Positions 34,302-43,241 of a stretch of DNA of 64,000 bases are shown here, one piece after another; position 1 is the first letter of the stretch; each line of letters starts with the position of its first letter. The position numbers and the translations under genes were made by a program. The notes under the pieces are model-generated. The model made no database searches and had not been told where the DNA came from. It saw nothing but the letters and a program-made list of their open reading frames with translations. This DNA comes from Synechococcus sp. PCC 6312 (GTDB lineage: Bacteria > Cyanobacteriota > Cyanobacteriia > Thermosynechococcales > Thermosynechococcaceae). The stretch is taken from contig NC_019680.1 in the NCBI RefSeq assembly GCF_000316685.1, positions 3,543,407 to 3,607,406 on the forward strand. The letters run 5' to 3'.

Positions 34302-35495
34302 ATGCTCCATGTGGTGCTTGCCTGGGAGTTAGGTGCGGGTTTTGGTCATCTTACTTCGATTGCAGCCTTTGCAAGTGAGTTAATTGGCTATGGGTACTCT
34401 GTAACGGCTATTGTTCCCAAGCTCCAGCCGGCTGCCTACTCACTACTCCCACTGGCAATCAGGGTAATTGAACTGCCTGTTCCTGCTGCACCACCACGGG
34501 ATTTCCCCCTCTCAGTCAACTACACGGCGAATCTGCTGCGAAATGGGTTTTGGCATTCGGAAACAATTAAGCAAAGAGTCCAGGCCTGGCAGAACATTCT
34601 GAACAAGCTAGACCCTGATCTTTTGATTTGTGATCATGCCCCATCTGCGCTGCTCGCCAGTCGTGATGCCGCTTATCCCCGCGTGGCTATTGGACATGGG
34701 TTTACGCTACCCCCCCTCTCGGAGCCAATGCCAAGCCTCTATCCCTGGTTTTCGTTGTCCATTGAACAGTTACAGCAAGCCGACCAGATTTTCTTAGGGA
34801 TTGTCAACCCTGTTTTGATGGAAATGGGGATCCCTCCTTTAGCCAGAGTTGCGGCATTATTTGACAGGGTCGAGCGTTTTTTGTGCATAGAACCGGAATT
34901 AGATCACTATCCAATTCGCCAAGGAGAAACCTATTGGGGAGGGATTGATGCCGTGTTTTCAGTAAGGCTTGAGGAGAAAAGCTTAGAAAATATAGATTCT
35001 GGTGTTTTTATTTATATGTCAGCAAACAATCGTTTTCTGGTGCCATTGCTCAGGTTTCTCACTGCCAAAGAGATTCCCGTGCTAGCCTACCTTTCTGGAC
35101 AGGGTATTGAAACGGTTCAAACATCTTTCCCACCCCCACAGATTCAATACTTACCATCCCTGATCAACTTCAAAATAATTACGGAAAGCTGCCGGGCTGT
35201 GGTTGTTCACGGTGGTACGTTGTCAGCTTCATTTTTTCTCCGGCAGGGTATCACACTCTTAATTTGCCCCTCAGATCTAGAAAAAGCTATTTTGGGAACT
35301 CGCCTCCAAGAACGGCACTTAGCCCAGACTGCCAATTGGTTTAGCCCCCAGGGTTTATCCGATAATCAACTTGAGAATTGGTTAGGAGCAGACTTAGGAA
35401 GCAATCTTACTGAATTTTCCAAAAAACACGCCACGGCAACTCGTCCTAATCCAGTTAAATCAATTATTAATCAATGGAACCTACAAATATCATAA
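34302..35495 (+). CDS. GT-B (GT1-like) glycosyltransferase of the lasso-like operon
   Basis: A 397-residue glycosyltransferase-like protein. The N-terminus W-E-L-G-A-G-F-G-H-L-T is the acceptor-domain glycine-rich loop, and the C-terminal half has the donor-site segment V-V-V-H-G-G-T-L-S-A-S-F with H-G-G as in UGT/MGT-type enzymes. There is no signal peptide, so it is cytosolic. It starts 27 bases after the precursor gene. Sugar modification of the peptide or of a lipid carrier is possible, but the substrate is not proven. The C-terminal donor motif is weaker than in well-characterised UGTs. Confidence 0.7.
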   Translation: MLHVVLAWELGAGFGHLTSIAAFASELIGYGYSVTAIVPKLQPAAYSLLPLAIRVIELPVPAAPPRDFPLSVNYTANLLRNGFWHSETIKQRVQAWQNILNKLDPDLLICDHAPSALLASRDAAYPRVAIGHGFTLPPLSEPMPSLYPWFSLSIEQLQQADQIFLGIVNPVLMEMGIPPLARVAALFDRVERFLCIEPELDHYPIRQGETYWGGIDAVFSVRLEEKSLENIDSGVFIYMSANNRFLVPLLRFLTAKEIPVLAYLSGQGIETVQTSFPPPQIQYLPSLINFKIITESCRAVVVHGGTLSASFFLRQGITLLICPSDLEKAILGTRLQERHLAQTANWFSPQGLSDNQLENWLGADLGSNLTEFSKKHATATRPNPVKSIINQWNLQIS

Positions 35496-35522
35496 AATTT
35501 CATGTGACCTTTGGACGTTGAT

Positions 35523-36260
35523 ATGAATATGAGTCAGTTAGGCTATTGGGTCAGGTCTATCCCCGCATATTTTCCGATCGATCAAGAGTCAAACTGGGTA
35601 ATTAAGCCGTTGTATAAAGACTATCCAGGCCTGGTGGGGACACTCTCAACTTACTACTCCGTCCTAGCTCCTGGGCATATTCTCCATGCAATTCATACCC
35701 ATGATGATGATGAAATTATTGTCTTGCTTTCTGGGAAATTAGATATTCTCGCTCCTGATCATCGAATTTCCATTGGGCCGGGGAGTTTTTTTCATCATCC
35801 ACCCCATGATCCCCACACAATTGAGGCCGTTGGGTCGGAAGTTGCCTGCTTTCTGGTATTCAAGTGGAAGTCTGAACCTAAACCGCAAACATCTGAAACT
35901 GCTGAATTTTTCCTATTTGATGCCCAGGATTTAGCCCCTTGGGATCAGGAGAAAGGGTTTCAACTCCAGATACTTTGTGAAAACCAACCCCTGACTAATG
36001 GCGGGAAGCTCAAAGTTGGTTTAATTCATCTAGCACCCAATCGAGGGTATCCCCCACACAGCCATGATCATGATTTGATGCTAGTTCTACTCAATGGTGA
36101 AATGAAAGCCCTCGGGCATAACACTAATGCACCTGCTGTTATTTATTACCCTGCTGGTACCCTCCATGCTCTTGCACCTGTCAGCCCAGCCCCAATCACT
36201 ATTATTGAATTTGAATTTCATCGGGGTCGTGAAAACTCACAAACAACTGGGGGCTTCTAG
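35523..36260 (+). CDS. Double-cupin protein 1 of the lasso-like operon
   Basis: A 245-residue protein with two cupin domains (about 40-110 and 165-230). Cupin 1 keeps the metal pattern H-A-I-H-T-H-D-D-D-E and the late histidine in P-H-D-P-H-T-I-E. Cupin 2 has P-P-H-S-H-D-H-D and L-H-A-L-A-P, with the acidic ligand less canonical. Start at ATG 35523 (a second ATG lies six bases on); the TTG at 35511 is a less likely start. It is followed six bases later by a paralogue. Roles could include metal-dependent oxidation or isomerisation; none can be shown. Confidence 0.72.
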   Translation: MNMSQLGYWVRSIPAYFPIDQESNWVIKPLYKDYPGLVGTLSTYYSVLAPGHILHAIHTHDDDEIIVLLSGKLDILAPDHRISIGPGSFFHHPPHDPHTIEAVGSEVACFLVFKWKSEPKPQTSETAEFFLFDAQDLAPWDQEKGFQLQILCENQPLTNGGKLKVGLIHLAPNRGYPPHSHDHDLMLVLLNGEMKALGHNTNAPAVIYYPAGTLHALAPVSPAPITIIEFEFHRGRENSQTTGGF

Positions 36261-36266
36261 ATTCCA

Positions 36267-36983
36267 ATGAAATCAACATTCTGGATTCGGTCTCTACCCC
36301 AAAATCCTCCCATTCATCCATTGGCAAACTGGGTGGTCATGCCTTTAATCAAAGACTACAAAGGGCCGATGGGCAAAATTTCTGCATATTATTCAGCTTT
36401 GTGGCCTGGGCATCGCCCCCATGGGATTCATCAACACCCTGAAGAAGAAATGATTATTCTCCTCAATGGTGAGTTAGAGATTATTTCGCCTGATCATCGG
36501 ATTCGGATTGGGCCGGGCAGTTGCTTCCATCATCCACCGGGGGACTTACATACCATTGAGTCTGTAGGCAATGAGCCAGCTAGTTTTTTGATTTTTAAGT
36601 GGATTGAAGAATTAAAACCAAAACTCCAAAAAGATTTCACTGCCCAGTTTCACTTATTTGATCCAATAGAGTTACAGGCTTGGGATAGTCAAAAACCTCA
36701 TCAACAAAAACAAATTTGGAAAAATCAACCCCTGGCCAATGGCGGGAGTCTTACTTTCTATCGAGCTTATCATCATCCCTATACTGGCTTTCCCATCCAT
36801 TTCCATGACTATGATGTTATGGCTATTCTCCTAACTGGACAGATGGATATTTTGGGCTTTGTGGCAACTGCACCGAGCATTATTTATTACTCTGCTGGTA
36901 TTTTGCATGGTTTAGCTCCCACCAGTCCTGAAGCGATTAACTATCTGGAATTCCAGTTTCACCAGCCTCCAATCACCCGCTAA
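36267..36983 (+). CDS. Double-cupin protein 2 (tandem paralogue)
   Basis: A 238-residue paralogue of the preceding gene, with shared blocks such as W-I-R-S-L-P, G-P-M-G-K-I-S-A-Y-Y-S, R-P-H-G-I-H-Q-H-P-E-E-E and D-H-R-I-R-I-G-P-G-S. Cupin 1 keeps H-x-H and E-E-E plus D-L-H-T-I-E. Cupin 2 has P-I-H-F-H-D-Y-D and G-I-L-H-G-L-A-P. The gap of six bases to the first copy implies coupled translation. It is the last gene of the operon. The DNA from here to the IS630 relic (36984-37149) holds no gene. Confidence 0.72.
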   Translation: MKSTFWIRSLPQNPPIHPLANWVVMPLIKDYKGPMGKISAYYSALWPGHRPHGIHQHPEEEMIILLNGELEIISPDHRIRIGPGSCFHHPPGDLHTIESVGNEPASFLIFKWIEELKPKLQKDFTAQFHLFDPIELQAWDSQKPHQQKQIWKNQPLANGGSLTFYRAYHHPYTGFPIHFHDYDVMAILLTGQMDILGFVATAPSIIYYSAGILHGLAPTSPEAINYLEFQFHQPPITR

Positions 36984-37149
36984 TTTTAGCTGTTAATTAC
37001 AGCATTATCCATTTTGGGATGTAGGCAGATTGAACGATTTTTAAAATTTTTGTCTGGACTTGGTTAAATCTATAGCTATTCCAGGTAAGAGTGGGACAGA
37101 GAGGAGAGAAAAGGGATCCACTTAATGATTGTTGTTAACCCTAATGGTG

Positions 37150-37937
37150 ATGAGTTACAGCTTGGATTTACGCCAACGGGTGATTGCCTATTTCCAACAG
37201 GGTGGTCAAGTGACTCAAGCATCCAAAATTTTCCAGGTGGGTCGCTCAACGATTTATCGGTGGCTGGGACGGGATAATTTAGCCCCAACCGTGGTCACTC
37301 GTCGTCCCCGGAAACTGGACTGGTCTGCGCTGGAAGCAGATGTGAGAGCCTACCCCTAGAGCTTTGCTGCACCTCCGGTAGGCTAAGCCAACGTTCGTAG
37401 AATGACCGTTTAGTGGATCGATCCCAGCGGTTGGGCGTGGGGATTTCGACCGTTGCCTATGCCTTGAGTTAACTTAAAATCACCCATAAAAAAACAACTC
37501 CGGTATCAAGAACGGTGTCGCACTGAGCGAATTAACTACTTAAAGACGCTGCAAGGGTGGGTGAAAGAGTCCGGCAGTTCAAGTCTTGTTTACATTGATG
37601 AGACGGGATTTGACACCAATCCGACCTGTATCTATGGCTGGTCAAAACGGGGGCAGCGGTTATTTGGAGACCAACAGGGGAAACGACGGAAACGAGAGAG
37701 TCTAGTTGCTGCTCGGCGAACTCACATGAAGGATTTTATTGCACGGATGATTTTTAATGGCTTTTTGGATGCAGTGGGATTTGCCGGGTGATTGAGCCGT
37801 TATTGCTTGCCCGAGTTAGACCAACCCTCACTCCTGATTCTGGATAATGCCTCAATACACCGAAAGGCAGTGATGCTGCGCACGACCGTTAGTCTACAAG
37901 ACCTCGTTGAGACGGCCGGACATCAGGTTCTTTTTCT
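37150..37937 (+). pseudogene. IS630-family transposase relic (broken, 3' end missing)
   Basis: Fragments of one IS630 transposase lie in order. An N-terminal helix-turn-helix part starts M-S-Y-S-L-D-L-R-Q-R-V (37150-37359). Next comes an interruption at 37357 with unrelated sequence. The catalytic part has S-L-V-Y-I-D-E-T-G-F-D-T-N-P and R-R-K-R-E-S-L-V-A-A (from about 37490), broken by a TGA at 37789 where a tryptophan is expected. Beyond it comes L-P-E-L-D-Q-P-S-L-L-I-L-D-N-A, after which the gene is cut off by an IS1-like element at 37938. The usual continuation after L-F-L is absent beyond that element. Confidence 0.8.
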
Positions 37938-38710
37938 GGCGTTGCATAATGGAAAGATAAACTGTCCTAATTGTCAATCTACCCATGTGAGTAAGAACGG
38001 CCACCGTGGTGCGAAGCAAAACTATCTTTGTGTAGAATGCGGTCGCCAATTTATCGACTCCTATTCACCCAAAGGCTACCCTGATACAGTGAAAGAACAC
38101 TGCTTGAAACTCTATGTCAACGGTCTGGGATTCCGAGCCATTGAACGCTGTACTGGGGTGAATCACAACACCGTGTAGATATTTTATCTTTCGTAGATTA
38201 ATTGAGTCAAAGCGCTAGGTGAAGTCCTTCCCGATGCACCAGAATCCGCAGAAATTCCACAAATTGCTCAGGTGGATGAGCTAGAAACATTTGTTAGCTC
38301 AAAAAAACAAAATCTGGCTGTGGACATCTGTAAATGCCCATTGTGCTGGGATTATGGCTTGGGTATTGGGGCAACGAAATGCTCCAACATTTTGACAATT
38401 ATGGTTAGTCATTCGTCGTTGGCACTGTTTTCTGTATATTACAGATGACTATTGTGTCTATCCGTGCTTTATTGTAGAGCTTTGCTCGCTCGAAGATGAT
38501 GGCGACCATCTGGTCAGTAAAACTGCGATGACTTGAGTTGAAGGCGAAAACAGTCGCTTGCGTCATTATTTAGCTCGACCACACCGGAAAACCTTTTGCT
38601 ATTCCAAGTCGGTAACAGTCTTAGCTGCCTCGATAAAACTATTACTTCATTACCTCAAGTTCCGGGAAATTCCACGTTATTCTCATATCATCTCTTGACT
38701 ATGCAACGCC
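37938..38710 (+). mobile_element. IS1-family-like element, 773 bp, with intact terminal repeats
   Basis: The left terminus GGCGTTGCATA (37938-37948) and the right terminus TATGCAACGCC (38700-38710) are exact inverted repeats. The 773-base length fits the roughly 770-base IS1 family. The interior codes for an InsA-like zinc-finger N-terminus with C-P-N-C, H-V-S-K-N-G-H-R-G and C-V-E-C-G-R-Q-F-I-D, then an InsB-like catalytic half in several frames. I found no clear target duplication in the flanks, so one side may have been deleted or rearranged after insertion. Confidence 0.82.
37966..38697 (+). pseudogene. Decayed IS1-type transposase
   Basis: The first part (37966-38178) encodes C-P-N-C-Q-S-T-H-V-S-K-N-G-H-R-G and ends at a premature TAG. 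The rest has A-L-G-E-V-L-P-D-A-P, V-D-E-L-E-T-F-V-S-S-K-K, then changes frame several times. Near the end V-E-G-E-N-S-R-L-R-H-Y-L-A-R-P and C-Y-S-K-S-V appear in a frame with a stop just upstream. IS1 normally uses a programmed -1 frameshift, but the number of stops here shows loss of function. A long ORF spanning 37792-38178 is an accidental fusion with the IS630 relic, not a gene. Confidence 0.75.
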
Positions 38711-39799
38711 AAATCTGTTGCTCAGTAAATTTTTTTCTTTTCTTTATGTGTAATTTTTCATACTTCCTCCCATAGGAGAAGTACTTCAAGTAGAAAAGTC
38801 TAAAATAATAATCAAAGGTTGATGCCCTTATAAAAAATTAGAACCATTATAAGTATCTTATACTTCTTTGCAAATATCTTCAAGTCAATCCTGAAAAATT
38901 ATCAACTAAAGATTATCTAATTCTAAACACAAAACTATTTTTTTAAATTAGAATGACTTTTTTATTCAACCGTAAATTGATCAGTATATGCGATTTGAAG
39001 CAGTGTGGCTGAAAGTTAAAAACTTCTTGAGTAAAGTGTGGCACTTATTGAAGACGTTTAAGATTACTAAATGGCTGTTTGAACAGTTTTTAAGTCATTT
39101 TGTTCTCCATTCTTCTCATCTCAGTATGTATAGCAGTCCATCTTGATTTGTGAGAATGATTGATCATCACAGGCCTTGGCAAGGAATAGCCTTTCCGTAA
39201 ACCTAGGGTGAAACTAGAAATTTTCAGATAGATATAATTCCATCCTAATCTCACAATTCATTACTGTTTGCTATATGATGCGTTCTCATGAATAATTCAT
39301 GTTTGCTATATAGGGATTTAATTTGTACCAGTCCAGGAGAGAATCTGTTGTCATAAACCCGTTTAAGACTTTCTGTTTGGAGTTCTGGTGGCAGAATCAA
39401 CAGTTCACAATCTCAAATCCATCAGCTTTTAACCATAAGCATTTCCCTCATTGCAGGACAAGCTTGTTTTTCGTGATAACAGAGGCTTCCGTGTTGTAAT
39501 TAAATAAGGTGGTGGCTACATTGCTAAAGCTGCAGATTCTCCTTTTCGCGCTTATTAAGACAAAGAGCGTTAGGTTGTCAGATTTGAGATATGCTTAATT
39601 CTTCAGCACATAACCATCTGTGGTAATGTTTGATTGCATCTTAGAATTGAGATTAGAGCAAATGCAGGTAGCATATTAATGAGTGAATGGAAGCAAATAG
39701 CTCGATGTCACAACATTATTCAAGAATTTGAAAGATAATCTCTAGATGAAGCAGTCTAATAACGTCTAGTGTCAAGCAGCTGCAACCCGAGGACATTTC
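38711..39799. other. Anonymous AT-rich region after the IS relics
   Basis: About 1.1 kb without a supportable gene. It is AT-rich, with many stops in all frames. The two most similar stretches contain the phrase TTTGCTATAT (around 39270 and 39305). No transposase motif, tRNA, attachment site or RNA family was recognised. It may be debris of older insertions between the lasso-like operon and the methyltransferase. Confidence 0.5.
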
Positions 39800-40591
39800 A
39801 TGACAGAGTGGCACGCAGACGATTATCACCGCCAATCGGGTCTTCAGCAGGTGATGGCGGAGGAACAGCTTGGGCGGTTGGTTCTGGAAGGCGACGAGCG
39901 GATTCTTGATATTGGTTGCGGAGACGGAAAGATCACAGCGGAAATTGCTATGCGGCTTCCCCGTGGCTGGGTGCTTGGCATTGATCCGTCGCGAGAGATG
40001 GTTGCTTTCGCATCGAGCCGCTTCGGTCGCCCTGTTCTAGAGAACCTCCACTTCGAGGTGGCCGATGCTCGCCAATTACCCTACCAGAATGAATTTGATC
40101 TTGTCGTTTCCTTTAATGCTCTTCACTGGGTTGTAGAGCAAGACTTGGCCCTTTGCTCAATTCGAGCGGTACTGAAGCCAGGCGGACGGGCCCTGCTACG
40201 CTTGGTACCAAGTGGCCAGCGCAAATGCCTGGAAGATATTATTGAAGAGGTCTGTCATCGGGAGCGCTGGATCAACAACTTCACGGGCTTTTGCCAACCC
40301 TATGTGCATTTCACGCCCGAGGAGTACAGAGTGTTAGCTGAGAAGGCTGGATTTCGGGTTGTGAAGTTGAACGTGGAGGATAAAGCCTGGGATTTCAAAA
40401 CCCGCAAGACGTTTTTTGCTTTTGCCTGGGCCACGTTTGTGGAATGGACTCAGCATCTACCAGAATCCGAATGGGAGAGCTTCATTACGGACGTACTGGA
40501 CTCCTACCAGTTAGTGGCAGCGGATAACCCAGAGGAAGTGAACACATTCAAGTTTTATCAAATGGAAGTTGAGATCACGCCTGTGCCTTAG
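39800..40591 (+). CDS. SAM-dependent methyltransferase (class I, trans-aconitate methyltransferase-like)
   Basis: A 263-residue cytosolic enzyme. Motif I is I-L-D-I-G-C-G-D-G-K, followed by an acidic D in G-I-D-P-S and F-E-V-A-D-A-R-Q-L-P. The N-terminus W-H-A-D-D-Y-H-R-Q-S and F-N-A-L-H-W-V-V resemble the small-acid O-methyltransferase group. The substrate is not known. It sits alone between anonymous regions near the IS relics, and its codon choice seems less biased to the local CAGGCC-type words, which hints at transfer. A role in the upstream operon cannot be excluded. Confidence 0.78.
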   Translation: MTEWHADDYHRQSGLQQVMAEEQLGRLVLEGDERILDIGCGDGKITAEIAMRLPRGWVLGIDPSREMVAFASSRFGRPVLENLHFEVADARQLPYQNEFDLVVSFNALHWVVEQDLALCSIRAVLKPGGRALLRLVPSGQRKCLEDIIEEVCHRERWINNFTGFCQPYVHFTPEEYRVLAEKAGFRVVKLNVEDKAWDFKTRKTFFAFAWATFVEWTQHLPESEWESFITDVLDSYQLVAADNPEEVNTFKFYQMEVEITPVP

Positions 40592-41189
40592 TAGAGCGAA
40601 CTTGAATTTTTAGGAACCGCAGAGACTTTGCGATCAATGCTGTCATTGATGTGGTTAATGAATAGAACACTGGCTTATACCAGAGATCGTTTATGGCGAA
40701 TTTAATCAATCCGTTTCTTTAATTCACAACTCTTGATTGGAAATTACAGAGTCCCCAATTTTTAACCCTCTAAAAACACTTTTTCTTCTTATGTTCTGTG
40801 AATGAGAGATTGATTGCGGATACGATGTTTGGGACTAATGACAGATAGTTGTCCCGCCCCGAAGTGTGGGGGTTGCGGCGAGAGATGTTGACAATCACGA
40901 GAGATGTATAGCGTTACTCATTTAGGGTTCTTATTGGGACAAGTCAGGAAGGCAGTCTTTTTAAGATTTCTACTCTCTCATAACAGTCTGCGTACCACTA
41001 CATCAATCCGCAGGGGCAGCATTTGCAAGTGAACACAATTTGGCATGACGTGACCTGGGGCAAGTGGGGCGGTTCTGGCCCCCCTACGGACGGTACGTGA
41101 CTTTGTTGGCCATGTTTCAGGCTGATATCCGTCACCGGCCGAGCGAGACTCGATGCAAGTCTCTAAATTACCCTGGATAAACAGTAACG
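40592..41189. other. Anonymous intergenic region
   Basis: Nearly 600 bases between the methyltransferase and bestrophin genes. I see no complete gene. The part at about 40980-41160 has higher GC and a short stretch that could be a fragment of a gene (I-N-P-Q-G-Q-H-L-Q-V-N-T-I-W-H-D-V in one frame), but it has no start, no family match that I recognise, and stops nearby. Confidence 0.4.
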
Positions 41190-42170
41190 CTATTGATCCA
41201 TCTTGGTAAGGGGGTAACCTGACCGTAATTCTGAGTCAGGTGGAGCTATGAACGGCATTAATGGAGCATCAATCAAATCCTGAATATTTTGTTGCATGGT
41301 TTGACAGATGGCATCTAGGGGCAAATCATTACAATCGCGACCAAAGGGATTTTCAATTTCCAGGCCAATTTCTTCTACTCCAAATAATGTGAAGGCAATC
41401 AATCCCACCACCAGGCCAGTAAAAATGCCCAATTGTCCAACTAATTGAAAAGGCAGCAGGAGGCAATAAAGCAGGAGGAGTTGCTTGAGGTGAATTGCAT
41501 AGGCCAAAGGAATCGGGGTTTTGATAATCCGCTCCGAACCACCGACTACATCCACCAAATGCCCCACATAATCACTTAAAACCGTCAGTTGATAGGTGGG
41601 AATTTTCCCTTGCCGATATTGTCGATGGAGATAGTCCTCAAGCCAAAACGCAATTCGCAGGGGGGGATTTTGTACCGTGGCCAAGGCCTGGAGCTGATGA
41701 GGGGTCAAAAATGGGGCTATTTCTTGCAAAGGTTCTTGCCGTAAATGTTGTTTCGTTGCAATTGCAAACGCCAAAATCAAATGCAGGGCAGCAACCTTGG
41801 CATGGCGATCTGCTTCTGTCTCACATGGAATGGCCACCCAAATTAGGCGGGTCAGATTCCGGCTCGTATTCACCATCAGGCCCCATAGTTTCCGCCCCTC
41901 CCAAAATCGTTCATAGGCCGTATTCGTCCGAAAAACTAAGAGCAACCCCAGGACAATGGTGGGAATTACCGTCCCCAGAATCGGCATACTCAGGGGATAG
42001 ACATAGGTATGGAGGAGGCTAATCACAATCCCAACAGCCGTACAGAGTAGCACTGGCGGCATAATCGCTGGAATCACCGAGCCACGGTATTGCAAGGCCA
42101 GACGAAGACGGCCGGGGCGGGGATAGAGAACCTGGCGCAGTTTTGATTCCCAGTATCGTGCTGAACTCAC
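41190..42170 (-). CDS. Bestrophin-family anion channel protein
   Basis: A 326-residue membrane protein of the bestrophin/UPF0187 family. Helical segments at about 30-55 and 60-80 are followed by the family motif F-R-T-N-T-A-Y-E-R-F-W-E-G-R-K-L-W-G. Later hydrophobic helices (about 220-260) precede G-V-E-E-I-G-L-E-I-E-N-P-F-G-R-D-C-N-D-L-P-L. The last motif is conserved in bacterial and thylakoid bestrophins. Likely a chloride or bicarbonate channel. It diverges from nadC, about 95 bases away. Confidence 0.9.
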   Translation of the reverse strand: MSSARYWESKLRQVLYPRPGRLRLALQYRGSVIPAIMPPVLLCTAVGIVISLLHTYVYPLSMPILGTVIPTIVLGLLLVFRTNTAYERFWEGRKLWGLMVNTSRNLTRLIWVAIPCETEADRHAKVAALHLILAFAIATKQHLRQEPLQEIAPFLTPHQLQALATVQNPPLRIAFWLEDYLHRQYRQGKIPTYQLTVLSDYVGHLVDVVGGSERIIKTPIPLAYAIHLKQLLLLYCLLLPFQLVGQLGIFTGLVVGLIAFTLFGVEEIGLEIENPFGRDCNDLPLDAICQTMQQNIQDLIDAPLMPFIAPPDSELRSGYPLTKMDQ

Positions 42171-42264
42171 TGCAGACTTGTCCGAAACATGGAGGATTTT
42201 TGGAGTTTGGCCCTAGAGTATTAAAAAGGATTTGGCAGGCAGTTGTGTAGGGAAGCAAAATTTT

Positions 42265-43128
42265 GTGGCGATTTTACCCCATTGGCTGATCTTAGATACG
42301 CTTCTCCAGGCCTGGCTCCAGGAAGATATTGGCCGGGGTGATCGGACAACACAAGCCTTGGGCCTGGGAGAACAAACCGGACAAGCCGAACTAGAAATCA
42401 AACAAGCTGGAATGATCGCTGGACTATCAATTTTTGGGCGGGTCTTTCAACTCCTCCAGCCCACAGCCCAAATTGAGCTCTTGATTCAGGATGGTGAGCC
42501 AGCCAACCCTAGTCAAATCGCTGCCCGTGTGACAGCCAGTTTAGAAACGCTCCTCCTCGGCGAACGGGTTGCCCTCAACTTAGTCATGCACCTGAGTGGA
42601 GTGGCCAGCTTAACTCGGATATATGCCGATCTCATTGCCGATTTACCAACCCAACTCGTTGATACCCGCAAAACGACACCTGGTCTGAGATTGCTGGAAA
42701 AATATGCCACTCAAGTGGGGGGAGCCATTAACCATCGCTTGGGCTTAGACGACGCGGTGATGATTAAAGACAATCATATTCAGGCTGCTGGTGGTATTGC
42801 CCAGGCCCTTGATCAGATTCGCACCCAAATCCCCTTTACCCACAAAATTGAAGTCGAGACCGAAACCCTCGGGCAAGTCCAAACCGCCCTAGCCGCTGGG
42901 GCAGACATCATTATGCTAGATAATATGCCTATTGAGCGGATGACCCAGGCCGTGGATATGATCCGCCATCAACGCCCAGAGGTCAAAATTGAAGCATCGG
43001 GCAATATCACCCAGGAAACCATTCGCACTGTCGCCCTGACCGGAGTGGACTATATTTCCACAAGTGCGACCATTACCCGCTCTCCCTGGCTGGATTGTAG
43101 CCTAAACCTATTGGCCGAGATGAAATAA
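42265..43128 (+). CDS. nadC: Nicotinate-nucleotide pyrophosphorylase (carboxylating)
   Basis: It forms nicotinate mononucleotide from quinolinate and PRPP in NAD synthesis. From the GTG at 42265 it has 287 residues; a TTG at 42232 would add 11 residues. Motifs: [54 protein letters not shown] and I-M-L-D-N-M. The catalytic lysines and arginines of the family are in place. It is followed 113 bases later by rbcR. Confidence 0.94.
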   Translation: MAILPHWLILDTLLQAWLQEDIGRGDRTTQALGLGEQTGQAELEIKQAGMIAGLSIFGRVFQLLQPTAQIELLIQDGEPANPSQIAARVTASLETLLLGERVALNLVMHLSGVASLTRIYADLIADLPTQLVDTRKTTPGLRLLEKYATQVGGAINHRLGLDDAVMIKDNHIQAAGGIAQALDQIRTQIPFTHKIEVETETLGQVQTALAAGADIIMLDNMPIERMTQAVDMIRHQRPEVKIEASGNITQETIRTVALTGVDYISTSATITRSPWLDCSLNLLAEMK

Positions 43129-43241
43129 GCTGCCACAATGAGCAATTAAGCTTCTGGCAATTCCTCACTGACCAGACTGATACCTTTCCTCAATTAAATT
43201 GCGATCCTCTTCCCTTTATGGCTAAAGCCTGTGAGTCGTTC

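Noticed and set aside
37792-38178. Long ORF combining DDE-type and zinc-finger transposase segments
   Set aside because: It is an accidental read-through from the IS630 relic into the IS1-like element at 37938; the terminal repeat of IS1 lies at the junction, so it is not a domesticated gene.
39800-40591. C-terminal lasso-peptide O-methyltransferase
   Set aside because: The sequence resembles the small-acid methyltransferase group and it is separated by IS relics and over 1 kb of gene-free DNA from the cluster.
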